Assembly (NCBI GenBank): GCA_964511535.1 | Contig: CAZEFW010000132.1 | Span: 1-27,059 of the forward strand | Origin: CAZCFB01 sp964511535 | Lineage (GTDB): Bacteria > Myxococcota_A > Polyangia > GCA-2747355 > CAZCFB01 | DNA: 27,059 nucleotides | Direction of reading: 5' to 3' | Part shown: positions 7,584-18,452 of the stretch, in pieces | Layout: the number at the start of each line of letters is the position of its first letter | How positions within the stretch are numbered: position 1 is the first letter of the stretch | Made by a program: the position numbers and the translations under genes | Notes under the pieces: model-generated | What the model saw: the letters and a program-made list of their open reading frames with translations, nothing else | Told to the model about the DNA's origin: nothing | Databases searched by the model: none

Positions 7584-10373
7584 ATGGCGCGCGAGGAACA
7601 GGGCAAGCGGAAGGTAAAGGCCGACCCCCACCAGGTCATGGCGTGGGTGGATCACGCCCTGGGCCGCGTGGCCTTCCAGATCCCCCTCGGCCTGCTGCTG
7701 CTGCTGGCGCTCACCATCCTGCTCAGCCCGCGGCTGTGGCGCTCGGAGCGGGTGGTCACCACCCTGAAGGTGGGGATGCTGGCCGACGCCACCATCAAGG
7801 CCACCCACACCTTCGACTACTTCCCGCCCCAGGAGAAGCTGGAGAACCTGCGGCGCGAGGCCGAGAAGCGCGTCCTGCCGGTCTTCGACCACCAGGAGAC
7901 CATGGGGGCCACCCTGGCGCGACGCATCAAGCAGGCCTTCGAGGTGCTGGCTCCCAACGACGCGGGGGTGGCCGTTGACGCTGGCGAGGCCGCGGCGCCC
8001 GCGGGCAAGGCGGCCGCCGCCAAGCCCGGCGCGGGGCCGGCGGGCGAGCCGGAGGCCAAGGACCCCGCGGCCCCGGTCCCCAACACCGAGGAGGAGCTGG
8101 AGAACAAGCGCACCGTCTTCTCACGGGTCATCGGCACCCGGGTAATGGCCGACGACTTCAAGCTGCTGCTCTCTGCGCCCTCGCCGCGGGAGCTGCGCGG
8201 GATCCTGCTCGGGCTGGTGGTGGAGGAGGCCATGAGCAACCTCATCGCGAGCCGCCGGGCCTACATCAAGAACATGGGGCGCGAGGAGATCGTGGTGCGC
8301 CACATGCGGGGCGAGAGGCTGGGCGCGGGTGGCGAGGAGAAGCTCACCAACCTGGGGCGGATCAAGGGCCTGAACCGGGTGGCCCAGGAGGTGCAGACCA
8401 AGGCGGATGTGCGGGCGGCCAAGCTGAGCGCCCCCCTGGCCCAGGTGGTGGTCCGCCTGGCCCAGAGTCTGATCCAGCCGAACCTGGCGTTCAACAGCAC
8501 CGAGACCAACCGCCGGGTGGAGGTGGCCCGGCAGAAGGTGGCGGCCAAGCCGATCACCTATGTCAAGGGGCAGGTCATCGTTCGCGACGGCGATCCCATC
8601 GACGCGGACCACATCCATATCCTCGAGACCATGGAGCCGAAGGAGAAGAGCCTGGCCCGGGTGCAGATCCCCTTCGGGGTGGGGATCTTCGTGCTGCTGC
8701 TGATCCTGGTGCAGTATCGCTACGCCCGGCGAGAGTTCTCGCGCTTCTACATGCGCCCGCGTGATCTGTTGGCCATGGGTGTGCTCCTGGTGGGGTTGGT
8801 CGCGCTGGCAAAGAGCGTTGTGGCGCTGGGCGGGGGCTACAGCCGGGGCGCGGTGGTGCCGATCTTCATCTTCGCCATCCCCCTGGCGTCGGGCGCCATG
8901 TTGGTGCGCATGCTGATCAGCGCCGAGGCCGCGGCGGTGTTCGCCACCGTGCTCTCGTTGGTCTCGGGGCTGGTGGTGGACCAGAGCTGGGCCGTGATGC
9001 TTTTCTACTTCATCACCTCGCTGGTGGCGTCGGGGGGCGTCTCGCGGGTCCAGTCGCGCTCCACCATCTTGCGGGCGGGGCTCTGGGCGGGGCTGGTGGG
9101 CGCCGGGCTCGTGCTCGGCTTCCGGATGTCGCGCGAGGGCCTGTGGGCCATCGAGACCCTGTGGGGCGTGCTGGCGGCGGTGGGCGGCGGCCTGCTCACG
9201 TCCTTCGTCACCCTGGCGCTGCTGCCGGCCAAGGAGTGGCTGTTCGCCTACACCACCGACGTGACCCTGCTGGAGCTGGCGAACCTGAACCACCCGCTGC
9301 TGCGCGATCTGATCTTGCGCGCGCCGGGGACCTATCACCACAGCATGATCGTGGGCAGCCTGTCAGAGACGGCGTGCGAGAACATCGGTGCGAACGGGCT
9401 GCTGGCAAGGGTGGCGTCCTATTACCACGACATCGGCAAGAGCAAGAACTCGGAGTACTTCGCGGAGAATTTTCGCAGCGGTGACAACCCGCACAACCGG
9501 CTCAAGCCGTCCATGAGCGCGCTGATCATCCGCAACCATGTGAAGGACACCATCGAGATGTTGCGGGAGCATGGCGTCCCCGAGCTGGTCATTGAGACGG
9601 CGACGCAGCACCACGGCAAGACGCTCATCGAGTTCTTCTTCCACAAGGCGAGGGAGAAGGAGGACGTGGACGACGAGGTCCTGGAAGAAGACTACCGCTA
9701 CCCGGGGCCGAAGCCCCAGTCCCGCGAGGCCGGAGTGATCATGCTGGCCGACGGGGTGGAGGCTGCGGCGCGCAGCCTGCCCGACCCCACGGAGGACCGG
9801 CTCCAGGGCGTGGTCCAGCGCATGATCAACAGCAAATTCTCCGACGGGCAGCTCGACCACTGCGACCTGACCCTGCGTGACCTGCACAACATCGCCCGGA
9901 GTTTTCTGCAGGTGCTGCGAGGCATCTACCACCAGCGGCCCTCCTACCCGTGGCAGAAGAAGGGCGGGGACGGCGCGGCGAAGGGTGATACGGGCAAGAT
10001 GAAGGTGGCGGGGGGCGAGGAAGACGAAGAGAAGGCGGAAGGCAAGGAGGAGGGCGAGGGCAAGGCCAGGGGGGAAAAGAAAGGGGAGGGCAAGGGCAAG
10101 GGCAAGGGCCAGGGGAAGAAGCGGGGGCGGCGCAAGGGCAAAGGGGAGCGGGAGGAGAAGCAGGAGGCGAAGGTGGATCCCGATGAGACCACCCCCTTGA
10201 AGGACACCAGAGAAGCCGCCGCCGCGCCGGAGGCGCCGGAGGCAGGAGGCGAGGACGTCGATGAGGATAAGCCTGCTGGTGAGGGGGAGGGCGAGGAGAG
10301 CGCTGAGCAGGAGGACGCGAAAGAGGATGAGGCGGAGGGCAACCCGGATCTCAAGCGTCTGGGGCTTAACTGA
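7584..10373 (+). CDS. membrane-anchored 7TM-HD domain phosphohydrolase (PgpH-like)
   Basis: 929 residues. Order: one transmembrane helix (about 28-50), an extracytoplasmic 7TMR-HDED-type domain (about 55-365) with an Ala/Gly/Pro-rich insert near 130-165, a seven-helix membrane part (about 367-560), then a cytoplasmic HD domain. Metal ligands are visible in TYHHSMIVGSL (about 586-596), SYYHDIGKSKN (about 612-622) and TATQHHGKT. The Listeria relative PgpH cleaves cyclic di-AMP; that substrate is inferred here, not shown. From about residue 790 the protein carries a tail of about 140 residues made of Lys/Glu/Gly runs (for example KGEGKGKGKGQGKK) that is not part of the family and ends in an acidic stretch overlapping ybeY. 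The tail looks disordered and could bind RNA or protein. Confidence 0.92.
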   Translation: MAREEQGKRKVKADPHQVMAWVDHALGRVAFQIPLGLLLLLALTILLSPRLWRSERVVTTLKVGMLADATIKATHTFDYFPPQEKLENLRREAEKRVLPVFDHQETMGATLARRIKQAFEVLAPNDAGVAVDAGEAAAPAGKAAAAKPGAGPAGEPEAKDPAAPVPNTEEELENKRTVFSRVIGTRVMADDFKLLLSAPSPRELRGILLGLVVEEAMSNLIASRRAYIKNMGREEIVVRHMRGERLGAGGEEKLTNLGRIKGLNRVAQEVQTKADVRAAKLSAPLAQVVVRLAQSLIQPNLAFNSTETNRRVEVARQKVAAKPITYVKGQVIVRDGDPIDADHIHILETMEPKEKSLARVQIPFGVGIFVLLLILVQYRYARREFSRFYMRPRDLLAMGVLLVGLVALAKSVVALGGGYSRGAVVPIFIFAIPLASGAMLVRMLISAEAAAVFATVLSLVSGLVVDQSWAVMLFYFITSLVASGGVSRVQSRSTILRAGLWAGLVGAGLVLGFRMSREGLWAIETLWGVLAAVGGGLLTSFVTLALLPAKEWLFAYTTDVTLLELANLNHPLLRDLILRAPGTYHHSMIVGSLSETACENIGANGLLARVASYYHDIGKSKNSEYFAENFRSGDNPHNRLKPSMSALIIRNHVKDTIEMLREHGVPELVIETATQHHGKTLIEFFFHKAREKEDVDDEVLEEDYRYPGPKPQSREAGVIMLADGVEAAARSLPDPTEDRLQGVVQRMINSKFSDGQLDHCDLTLRDLHNIARSFLQVLRGIYHQRPSYPWQKKGGDGAAKGDTGKMKVAGGEEDEEKAEGKEEGEGKARGEKKGEGKGKGKGQGKKRGRRKGKGEREEKQEAKVDPDETTPLKDTREAAAAPEAPEAGGEDVDEDKPAGEGEGEESAEQEDAKEDEAEGNPDLKRLGLN

Positions 10374-10728
10374 CCAGGAGTGGTCGGCGGTCTTCACCGA
10401 CGACGACGAGGTGGGGCAGCTCAACGAACAGTACCGCGGCGTCCCACGCACCACCGACGTGCTCTCCTTCGCGTTGCAAGACGGTGATGGCTTTGCCCAG
10501 ATGGGTCCGCCGCTGCTGGGAGACGTGGTGATCTCGGTGGAGCAGGCGGAGCGACAGCGCGCCAATGACGTCTCGCTGGAGCAGGAGCTGGCGCGGCTGC
10601 TGGTGCACGGCTTCTGCCACCTGATGGGGTATGACCACCAGGATGACGCCCAGCATCGCGAGATGCTGGCCCATGAACGGCGCCTGCTCGCAGCGCTGCC
10701 GGGGGACCTGACCCGCCTGGCCCGATGA
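10261..10728 (+). CDS. ybeY: endoribonuclease YbeY (16S rRNA maturation factor)
   Basis: 155 residues if started at ATG 10261. The zinc site HGFCHLMGYDH (His116, His120, His126) is the exact HxxxHxxxxxH motif of YbeY, preceded by RTTDVLSFAL (63-72) and LLGDVVIS (85-92). The first 113 bp overlap the end of the upstream HD gene in another frame. Starting at 10261 places QYRG at 57-60, as in full-length relatives; the in-frame ATG at 10327 would drop the first strand and helix. An AGGAGG lies 11 bases before 10261 and another 12 bases before 10327, so the start stays open. The N-terminal helix is unusually Arg-rich because it is read from the neighbour's Glu/Lys-rich codons. Works with PhoH/YbeZ and the ribosome in known systems. 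Confidence 0.93.
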   Translation: MRISLLVRGRARRALSRRTRKRMRRRATRISSVWGLTDQEWSAVFTDDDEVGQLNEQYRGVPRTTDVLSFALQDGDGFAQMGPPLLGDVVISVEQAERQRANDVSLEQELARLLVHGFCHLMGYDHQDDAQHREMLAHERRLLAALPGDLTRLAR

Positions 10729-10733
10729 GGGGG

Positions 10734-11096
10734 TCAGCGGCCGCCGACGAAGGCCATGGGGACCGATCCTGAGGTCTCCACTCCGACCTCGATCTGCACC
10801 GTGAGCCTGCCGCTGTACAGCGCGGTGGTCTGAGCGCTCACCCCCTGAATCTCCAGCATGTGCTCCCCCGCCTCGAGGGTGAGCTTCACCTGCTTGTTGC
10901 CATGCCCGCTGGAGCAGAAGCTTTGCATCAGCGCGTCGGCCTCGCCCTGCTCGCGCACCATGATCTGCTCCACCCCGCTGTCCGCGCAGGAGCGCCCGTC
11001 AAGGAATGACCATGACAGCAGCAGCGTGCCCTGGCCCTCCAGGTCATCGCCGCAGGCCAGAAAAACGAGCGCCACAAAGAGCAGTGCGCGAGGCAT
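10734..11096 (-). CDS. small putative lipoprotein, unknown function
   Basis: 120 residues with leader MPRALLFVALVFLAC; Cys15 is a lipobox Cys, followed by GDD, which suits outer-membrane sorting uncertainly. The mature part has two further Cys (DGRSCADS and QSFCSSGHG) that could form a disulfide, and ends in alternating beta-like segments (VKLTLEAGEHMLEIQGV, LTVQIEVGV) resembling a small beta-sandwich. I do not recognise a family. The stop is 5 bp from the ybeY stop (convergent). Confidence 0.75.
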   Translation of the reverse strand: MPRALLFVALVFLACGDDLEGQGTLLLSWSFLDGRSCADSGVEQIMVREQGEADALMQSFCSSGHGNKQVKLTLEAGEHMLEIQGVSAQTTALYSGRLTVQIEVGVETSGSVPMAFVGGR

Positions 11097-11240
11097 GTGC
11101 GAAACCTACCACACGCCCGCATCTCGACCCTGCATCCGCCGCCGCGCGCTGTGATTTTTGTTCTTTATCCCCACCTTCATTTCCATTGACGCCCACCCCC
11201 CAATCTGTACTCTGTCAGCTTCGTCAGCGACGAGAAACAA

Positions 11241-11873
11241 ATGGCCACCCGCAGAGCACCTCTACTCACCCTGGACCCCGAGCGTCCCAAGCCGCACAAC
11301 ATCCAGAAGGCGGTGGATGTGCTGGACGCAGGCGGAGTCATCGCCTACCCGACGGACACGGTGTATGGCATCGGGTGCGACCTGCACAACCGCAAGGCCA
11401 TCGACCGGATCTACCGCATCAAGAAGCTGGACCGGGGCAAGCGGCTCTCCTTCATCTGCCAGGGCTTGTCCAATATCGCCGAGTACGCCTATGTCACCGA
11501 CTTCGCCTACCGCTGGCTGCGGCGCCTGTTTCCGGGCCCCTACACGGTGGTGCTGAAGGCGAGCCGGCAGGTGCCGAAGATTCTGCTGGAGAAGCGGCGC
11601 CAGGTGGGCATCCGCGTGCCTGACAGCCAGATCTGTCTGGAGCTGTGCCGCATGCTGGGGCGGCCCATCATCAGCACCAGCGCCAGAGACCCGGAGACCG
11701 GCGAGATCCTCATCGACCCGGACATCGTACGGGACGTGTTCGGGCACCAACTCGACATGGTGGCCGACGGCGGCCTGCTGACCAACGAGGCCTCCACCAT
11801 CGTCAGCCTCCTGGACGACGACATCGAGATCCTCAGAGAAGGCAAGGGGCCGATAGATATCCTTACCGGCTGA
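11241..11873 (+). CDS. YciO/Sua5/YrdC-family protein (threonylcarbamoyl-AMP synthase-like)
   Basis: 210 residues. The YrdC fold is seen in GGVIAYPTDTVYGIGCDLHN (31-50), KKLDRGKRLSFICQ (61-74), the GPYTVVLKAS strand, VGIRVPDS, and the STSARDPETGE loop. Overall it resembles YciO more than TsaC: the KRLSF form and the ending ILREGKGPIDIL are YciO-like. TsaC makes threonylcarbamoyl-AMP for tRNA t6A; YciO itself has only weak activity and an unclear role. It therefore may or may not be the cell's t6A enzyme. The ATG at 11241 has only a weak purine-rich site. Followed by a hexamer-repeat spacer. Confidence 0.9.
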   Translation: MATRRAPLLTLDPERPKPHNIQKAVDVLDAGGVIAYPTDTVYGIGCDLHNRKAIDRIYRIKKLDRGKRLSFICQGLSNIAEYAYVTDFAYRWLRRLFPGPYTVVLKASRQVPKILLEKRRQVGIRVPDSQICLELCRMLGRPIISTSARDPETGEILIDPDIVRDVFGHQLDMVADGGLLTNEASTIVSLLDDDIEILREGKGPIDILTG

Positions 11874-11886
11874 GCCAACCCTCAAC

Positions 11887-11916
11887 GTAGACGTAGCAGT
11901 AGAAGTAGACGTGGAC
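11887..11916. repeat. (GTAGAC)n degenerate hexamer array
   Basis: Five 6-bp units: GTAGAC, GTAGCA, GTAGAA, GTAGAC, GTGGAC, in the spacer after the YciO-type gene. Same period as the CTTCAG arrays but a different unit. Confidence 0.75.
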
Positions 11917-11966
11917 GACGCGTCCCCATTCCTCCCCCATTCCTTGTTGTGGCAAAGTGGAAGCGT

Positions 11967-13595
11967 ATGCCCCTCTCCGCCATCGCTCGCCGTGTCGGTC
12001 CGCCCCTGTTCGACCTGTGCGTCTGCGCCCTGCTCGTGGCCCTCGCCTTCATCCTTCACGGCCACCGGCTCGCCCTGCACATGAGCGTGGAGGACGCCCA
12101 GTGGATCCGCGGGCAGTACGCCGCGGTGGATCTGCGCCTGACCCAGACCCTGCTATTGAGCGAGGTGCTGCGGCCGCTGGCCCAGCACCGGCTGGAGCTG
12201 TTCGTGCTGGCGCGCATCGGCCTGCACGCCCTGAACACCGTGCTGCTCTACCTGCTGTTCCGCGCGCTCTTCTCCAGCCTCGACACCCCCCTGCGCGGCT
12301 CCGCCGTCGCCACCCGGGCGGGCGGCTTCCTGTGCGCCTTCTTGTTCGTCTTCTGCGACGAGGAGGCCACGTTCTACCTGTCGGGCGTGAGCTACGTGTT
12401 GCTGGTGATGTTCATCTCCCTGTCCCTGATGGCCATGCTTTCCTTCCTGCAACGGGGCCGCGCGTGGCGCTGGGGCGGCGTATGGCTCGGGTATCTGGGG
12501 GCGGTCTATTCCCATGTTTATGCGCTCGGGGTGCCGGTGCTGCTTGCGCTGCTGGAGTGGGTCTGGCGGAGGACCGGGGGGCCTTACCCGCGCAGACCCC
12601 GTGCGCTGGCGCGGTACGGGTCGCTGCTGCCGATCCCCCTGTCCTATGTGCTGTTCTCCTGGCAGACCTACCGGGACGTGGCGCGGGACCTGACGGTGGG
12701 CAAGGGGGAGGGGGCGTGGTCATGGATGTTGGCGCTGGGGGATTACTTCCTCGTGTCGGTGCGGCAGTACCTGGTCTACGACGCCACGGCGGGTGAGCGA
12801 GCCGCCAGCGATTCGCTGATGGCGCTGGGCATCGTGGCGGCCATCACCGTCGGCGCGGCCCTGCAGCTGCTGCGAGCTAAGCCCCGCCTGCTGGCCGCCG
12901 GAGTCTGCTTCATCTTCGTGGTGGCCTGGACCGTCCTGACCTACCCCCAGGTGGCCTACGCCGGTGACCTGACCACCTTTCTCTGGCGCTACTACTACAA
13001 CAGCGCCGGGCTGGCCCTGGGCCTGGCCTTCACCGCGTCCTTCCTGTTGTTTCAGCTGGGGCGGACCGTCTCCGTCCGGCTGGCCGCGCTCCCGGTCGTG
13101 TTGTTGGCCCTGGCGCTGCCAGCTGCGCTGGTGGCCTGGGGAGGGTGGTCTCGGTTCCCGAGGACCGTGTTCACCCGGCCCTGGCCAGAGCTGCCGCACC
13201 CCGCCTCGTGGCGCCCGAGCCAGCGCTGCTCCCACCGCTACTCCATGACCGGCTCCCAGGCCATGGAGGAGCACCGCAAGCGGCGCAGCCTGCGCTGCGC
13301 GGACCTGCACGAGGCGAACCTCGCCGGGACCGACTTGCGCGGGGCCGATCTCAACGGCGCCAACCTCTCGGGCGCCAACCTCTCGGGCGCCAACCTGAGC
13401 GGCGCCCGCCTCACTGCCGCGGGCCTGAGCTGGGCCAACCTGCAGCGAGCCAACCTGCGCCAGGCCGACCTGCGAGGCGCCAACCTGCTGGGAACCGGCC
13501 TGCAGCAAGCCGACCTCACCGGCGCCAGGCTCGAGGGGAGCAGCCAGCTGGCCACCGACTGGAGGGGGGCGAAAGGAGTTCCGACCAAACCGTAA
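11967..13595 (+). CDS. polytopic GT-C-like membrane protein with C-terminal pentapeptide repeats
   Basis: 542 residues from ATG 11967 (GGAAG just upstream); a GTG at 11949 would add six residues. About ten to eleven hydrophobic segments occupy residues 15-410. The early loop has an acidic pair (MSVEDAQW). LARIGLHALNTVLLYLLFRAL and the later ATFYLSGVSYVLLVMF match the look of GT-C/TMTC-type glycosyltransferase membrane domains; this is pattern recognition, not a search. From about residue 440 come about 16 pentapeptide repeats (ADLNGANLSGANLSGANLSG style, A-D/N-L-x-x), which would form a right-handed beta-helix. The fusion is unusual. Which side of the membrane the repeat tail lies on was not worked out. 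No gene nearby suggests a glycan pathway. Confidence 0.8.
   Translation: MPLSAIARRVGPPLFDLCVCALLVALAFILHGHRLALHMSVEDAQWIRGQYAAVDLRLTQTLLLSEVLRPLAQHRLELFVLARIGLHALNTVLLYLLFRALFSSLDTPLRGSAVATRAGGFLCAFLFVFCDEEATFYLSGVSYVLLVMFISLSLMAMLSFLQRGRAWRWGGVWLGYLGAVYSHVYALGVPVLLALLEWVWRRTGGPYPRRPRALARYGSLLPIPLSYVLFSWQTYRDVARDLTVGKGEGAWSWMLALGDYFLVSVRQYLVYDATAGERAASDSLMALGIVAAITVGAALQLLRAKPRLLAAGVCFIFVVAWTVLTYPQVAYAGDLTTFLWRYYYNSAGLALGLAFTASFLLFQLGRTVSVRLAALPVVLLALALPAALVAWGGWSRFPRTVFTRPWPELPHPASWRPSQRCSHRYSMTGSQAMEEHRKRRSLRCADLHEANLAGTDLRGADLNGANLSGANLSGANLSGARLTAAGLSWANLQRANLRQADLRGANLLGTGLQQADLTGARLEGSSQLATDWRGAKGVPTKP
13363..13410 (+). repeat. 15-bp coding repeats within the pentapeptide region
   Basis: Consecutive 15-bp units encode NLSGA three times with almost no nucleotide change (the first two are identical), pointing to recent unit duplication inside the pentapeptide domain. 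Confidence 0.75.
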
Positions 13596-13604
13596 ACTGC
13601 TCAG

Positions 13605-13702
13605 CTACAGCCCCAGCTTCAGCTTCAGCCCCAGCTTCAGCCCCAGCTTCAGCTACAGCTTCAGCTACAGCTTCAGCCTTCAGCCCCAGCCCCAGCCCCA
13701 GC
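13605..13702. repeat. degenerate CTTCAG/CTACAG/CCCCAG hexamer array
   Basis: About sixteen 6-bp units of the form C(TT/TA/CC)CAG, starting 9 bp after the stop of the membrane-protein gene. One 7-bp slip occurs near 13677 (CCTTCAG). The left-edge array at 1-72 is made of the same units. Confidence 0.92.
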
Positions 13703-13710
13703 CACAATCC

Positions 13711-13777
13711 CATTCTGGCATTCTGGCATCCTGGCATTCTGGCACTCTGGCATTCCGCGGCGAAGCCGCGGCTTCAG
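13711..13777. repeat. (CATTCTGG)n 8-bp array leading into palindrome (REP-like element, copy 2)
   Basis: Five 8-bp units (13711-13750, three identical, two with single changes), then CATTC in register and a perfect palindrome: CCGCGGC at 13755-13761, loop GAA, GCCGCGG at 13765-13771, then CTTCAG. Matches the order seen at 81-126. Confidence 0.85.
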
Positions 13778-13792
13778 CCCCAGCCCCATTCT

Positions 13793-13841
13793 GTCATTTC
13801 GTCGTTTCGTCGTTTTGTCATTCGGCGGCCAGAGGCCGCCG
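13793..13841. repeat. (GTCRTTTC)n 8-bp array leading into palindrome (REP-like element, copy 3)
   Basis: Units GTCATTTC, GTCGTTTC, GTCGTTTT, GTCATTCG (13793-13824) merge into the 8-bp inverted repeat CGGCGGCC (13823-13830), loop AGA, GGCCGCCG (13834-13841). The palindrome abuts the recG stop codon. No T-run follows on the recG strand, so a classical intrinsic terminator is not supported, but the hairpin could protect the 3' end of the recG message. Confidence 0.8.
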
Positions 13842-17092
<3,251 letters not shown>

Positions 17093-17118
17093 CCTCGGGT
17101 ACCTCTTCCAGCCCCTTG

Positions 17119-18414
17119 CTAGCGGCTCTTCAAGGCGGCAACCGCCTTGGCTGCCTCTGTTCCAATGGTGTCCCCGCCACTCCAGCCCTTAAGCTTCGTC
17201 CCATCTGACGTCAACTTGGCAACGGCCGGGATGTCGGACTGATTGCCGACCTTGCCAAGAATGCGAACAGCGATGAGACGGGCTATCCAGCTTTCGGACT
17301 TCAGCGCCTTGCGCATCGAAGGCAGGATTTCGTTGCCCAGCGCAATGACTGGACGTTCCACTAATTCAAGCAAATCTAATTTTTTGTAAGTGTAGCTTGA
17401 AGGCAAGCTCGCGAGCAACTTTGTTGCCCCCTTCACGCCCCACCCTGTGATGATCGACTCCACCGCCCGGTACCGCACCATGTCGTCCTTGTCGGTGAGG
17501 AAGCTCACCAGGGCAGCCAGGCTGTCGTCATGGCGGATCCGCTCCAGCAAAGTGAAGGCGTCGTCCCGCAGCACCGCGGCGTCATCCTTGAGCGAGGTGT
17601 CTGCAGCGAAAGCCTTGGCCATGGGGATCATCGAGGGGTGGGGGTAGAGCGCCACCGCGCGCATGGCCCAGACCCGCGGCTCCAGCGGCCCCTTGGCCTT
17701 GACCCTGCTGACGAGAAAGTTGCTGGCCGTCAGGCTCCCGATCACGCCCAGGGCGCGGTAGGTGGCCACGCTGGGGGGATCCTGCTCCTTGGCCAGGGCC
17801 ACGAGCTTCTTGCCCGCGGTCTCTCGCAGCGCCTCGGAGGCGTTCCGACGCAGCAACGTCGCGATGCCGGCCGCGGGCGCGCCCTCCAGGTCGATCATCT
17901 CGGCCAGCACTTGCGCGCCCGTCTGCGCGGCGTCCTTGATGATCTTCTCCGCGCTGTGGTCGCCGGCGTCCCGTTGCTGGTAGTCGCCGAGGATCCAGGT
18001 CACCAGCTCGCGGTCGATGGCCTTGCGCTCCTCGTCGCTCAGCAGCAACCGGATGGAGTAGAGCGCGTCCTTGGCCTGGACCTGAACCCGGGTGGTCTCG
18101 TTCGGGTTGGATCCTTTCATCTTGGCCAGCAGACCCTTGTTGAGCGCCTCGGTAACCAGCTTGCGATCCGGTCCGCTCAGTGACGCAAGATCCGTGGACA
18201 GGGGCTGCGTCAAGCCCATCTCGGCCAGAGCCTGGGCTGCCTCGATACGCACCTCCATGGCCTGACCGGTATCCCGGAGCGCGGCGCGGATCTTGGCGGC
18301 ACCCTTTGTGCTCTGCTTCCAGATATTGATCTTCTCGGATGTGACCTCGCATCCGAGCAAGGCCAGGGACAGCAACACCATCCACCCCAGGCCCAGATTG
18401 CGTCCAGATTTCAT
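17119..18414 (-). CDS. HEAT-repeat lipoprotein
   Basis: 431 residues. Leader with lipobox LALLGC (Cys22) followed by EVTSEK, so membrane-anchored. The rest is alpha-helical repeats of the HEAT/Armadillo type: MEVRIEAAQALAEMG, DDMVRYRAVESIITGWG, SWIARLIAVRILGKVGNQ and similar units of about 35 residues. Such proteins usually act as binding scaffolds. A short AT-rich patch near 17362-17395 uses TTA and TTG leucine codons unlike the rest. Start at ATG 18414 has AAGGG upstream. Probably first gene of an operon with the FHA gene (26-bp gap) and recG; divergent from the FadL-like gene. Confidence 0.85.
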   Translation of the reverse strand: MKSGRNLGLGWMVLLSLALLGCEVTSEKINIWKQSTKGAAKIRAALRDTGQAMEVRIEAAQALAEMGLTQPLSTDLASLSGPDRKLVTEALNKGLLAKMKGSNPNETTRVQVQAKDALYSIRLLLSDEERKAIDRELVTWILGDYQQRDAGDHSAEKIIKDAAQTGAQVLAEMIDLEGAPAAGIATLLRRNASEALRETAGKKLVALAKEQDPPSVATYRALGVIGSLTASNFLVSRVKAKGPLEPRVWAMRAVALYPHPSMIPMAKAFAADTSLKDDAAVLRDDAFTLLERIRHDDSLAALVSFLTDKDDMVRYRAVESIITGWGVKGATKLLASLPSSYTYKKLDLLELVERPVIALGNEILPSMRKALKSESWIARLIAVRILGKVGNQSDIPAVAKLTSDGTKLKGWSGGDTIGTEAAKAVAALKSR

Positions 18415-18436
18415 AGCTTACCCTTTAGCTCGGACG

Positions 18437-18448
18437 TATATTAGGGAG
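18437..18448 (+). promoter_or_regulatory. possible -10 box and ribosome site for the FadL-like gene
   Basis: TATATT at 18437-18442 lies in the 38-bp divergent spacer and is followed at once by AGGGAG (18443-18448), four bases before ATG 18453. A -10 so close to the start would give a very short leader; no good -35 is visible. The AGGGAG ribosome site is the firmer part. Confidence 0.3.
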
Positions 18449-18452
18449 TCGA

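Noticed and set aside
8121..9341. Large minus-strand ORF opposite the HD phosphohydrolase gene
   Set aside because: His/Gln/Arg-rich antisense shadow; the plus strand encodes clear HD and membrane motifs.
11097..11240. tRNA or riboswitch in the spacer before the YciO-type gene
   Set aside because: No cloverleaf, no conserved aptamer pattern and no terminator seen.
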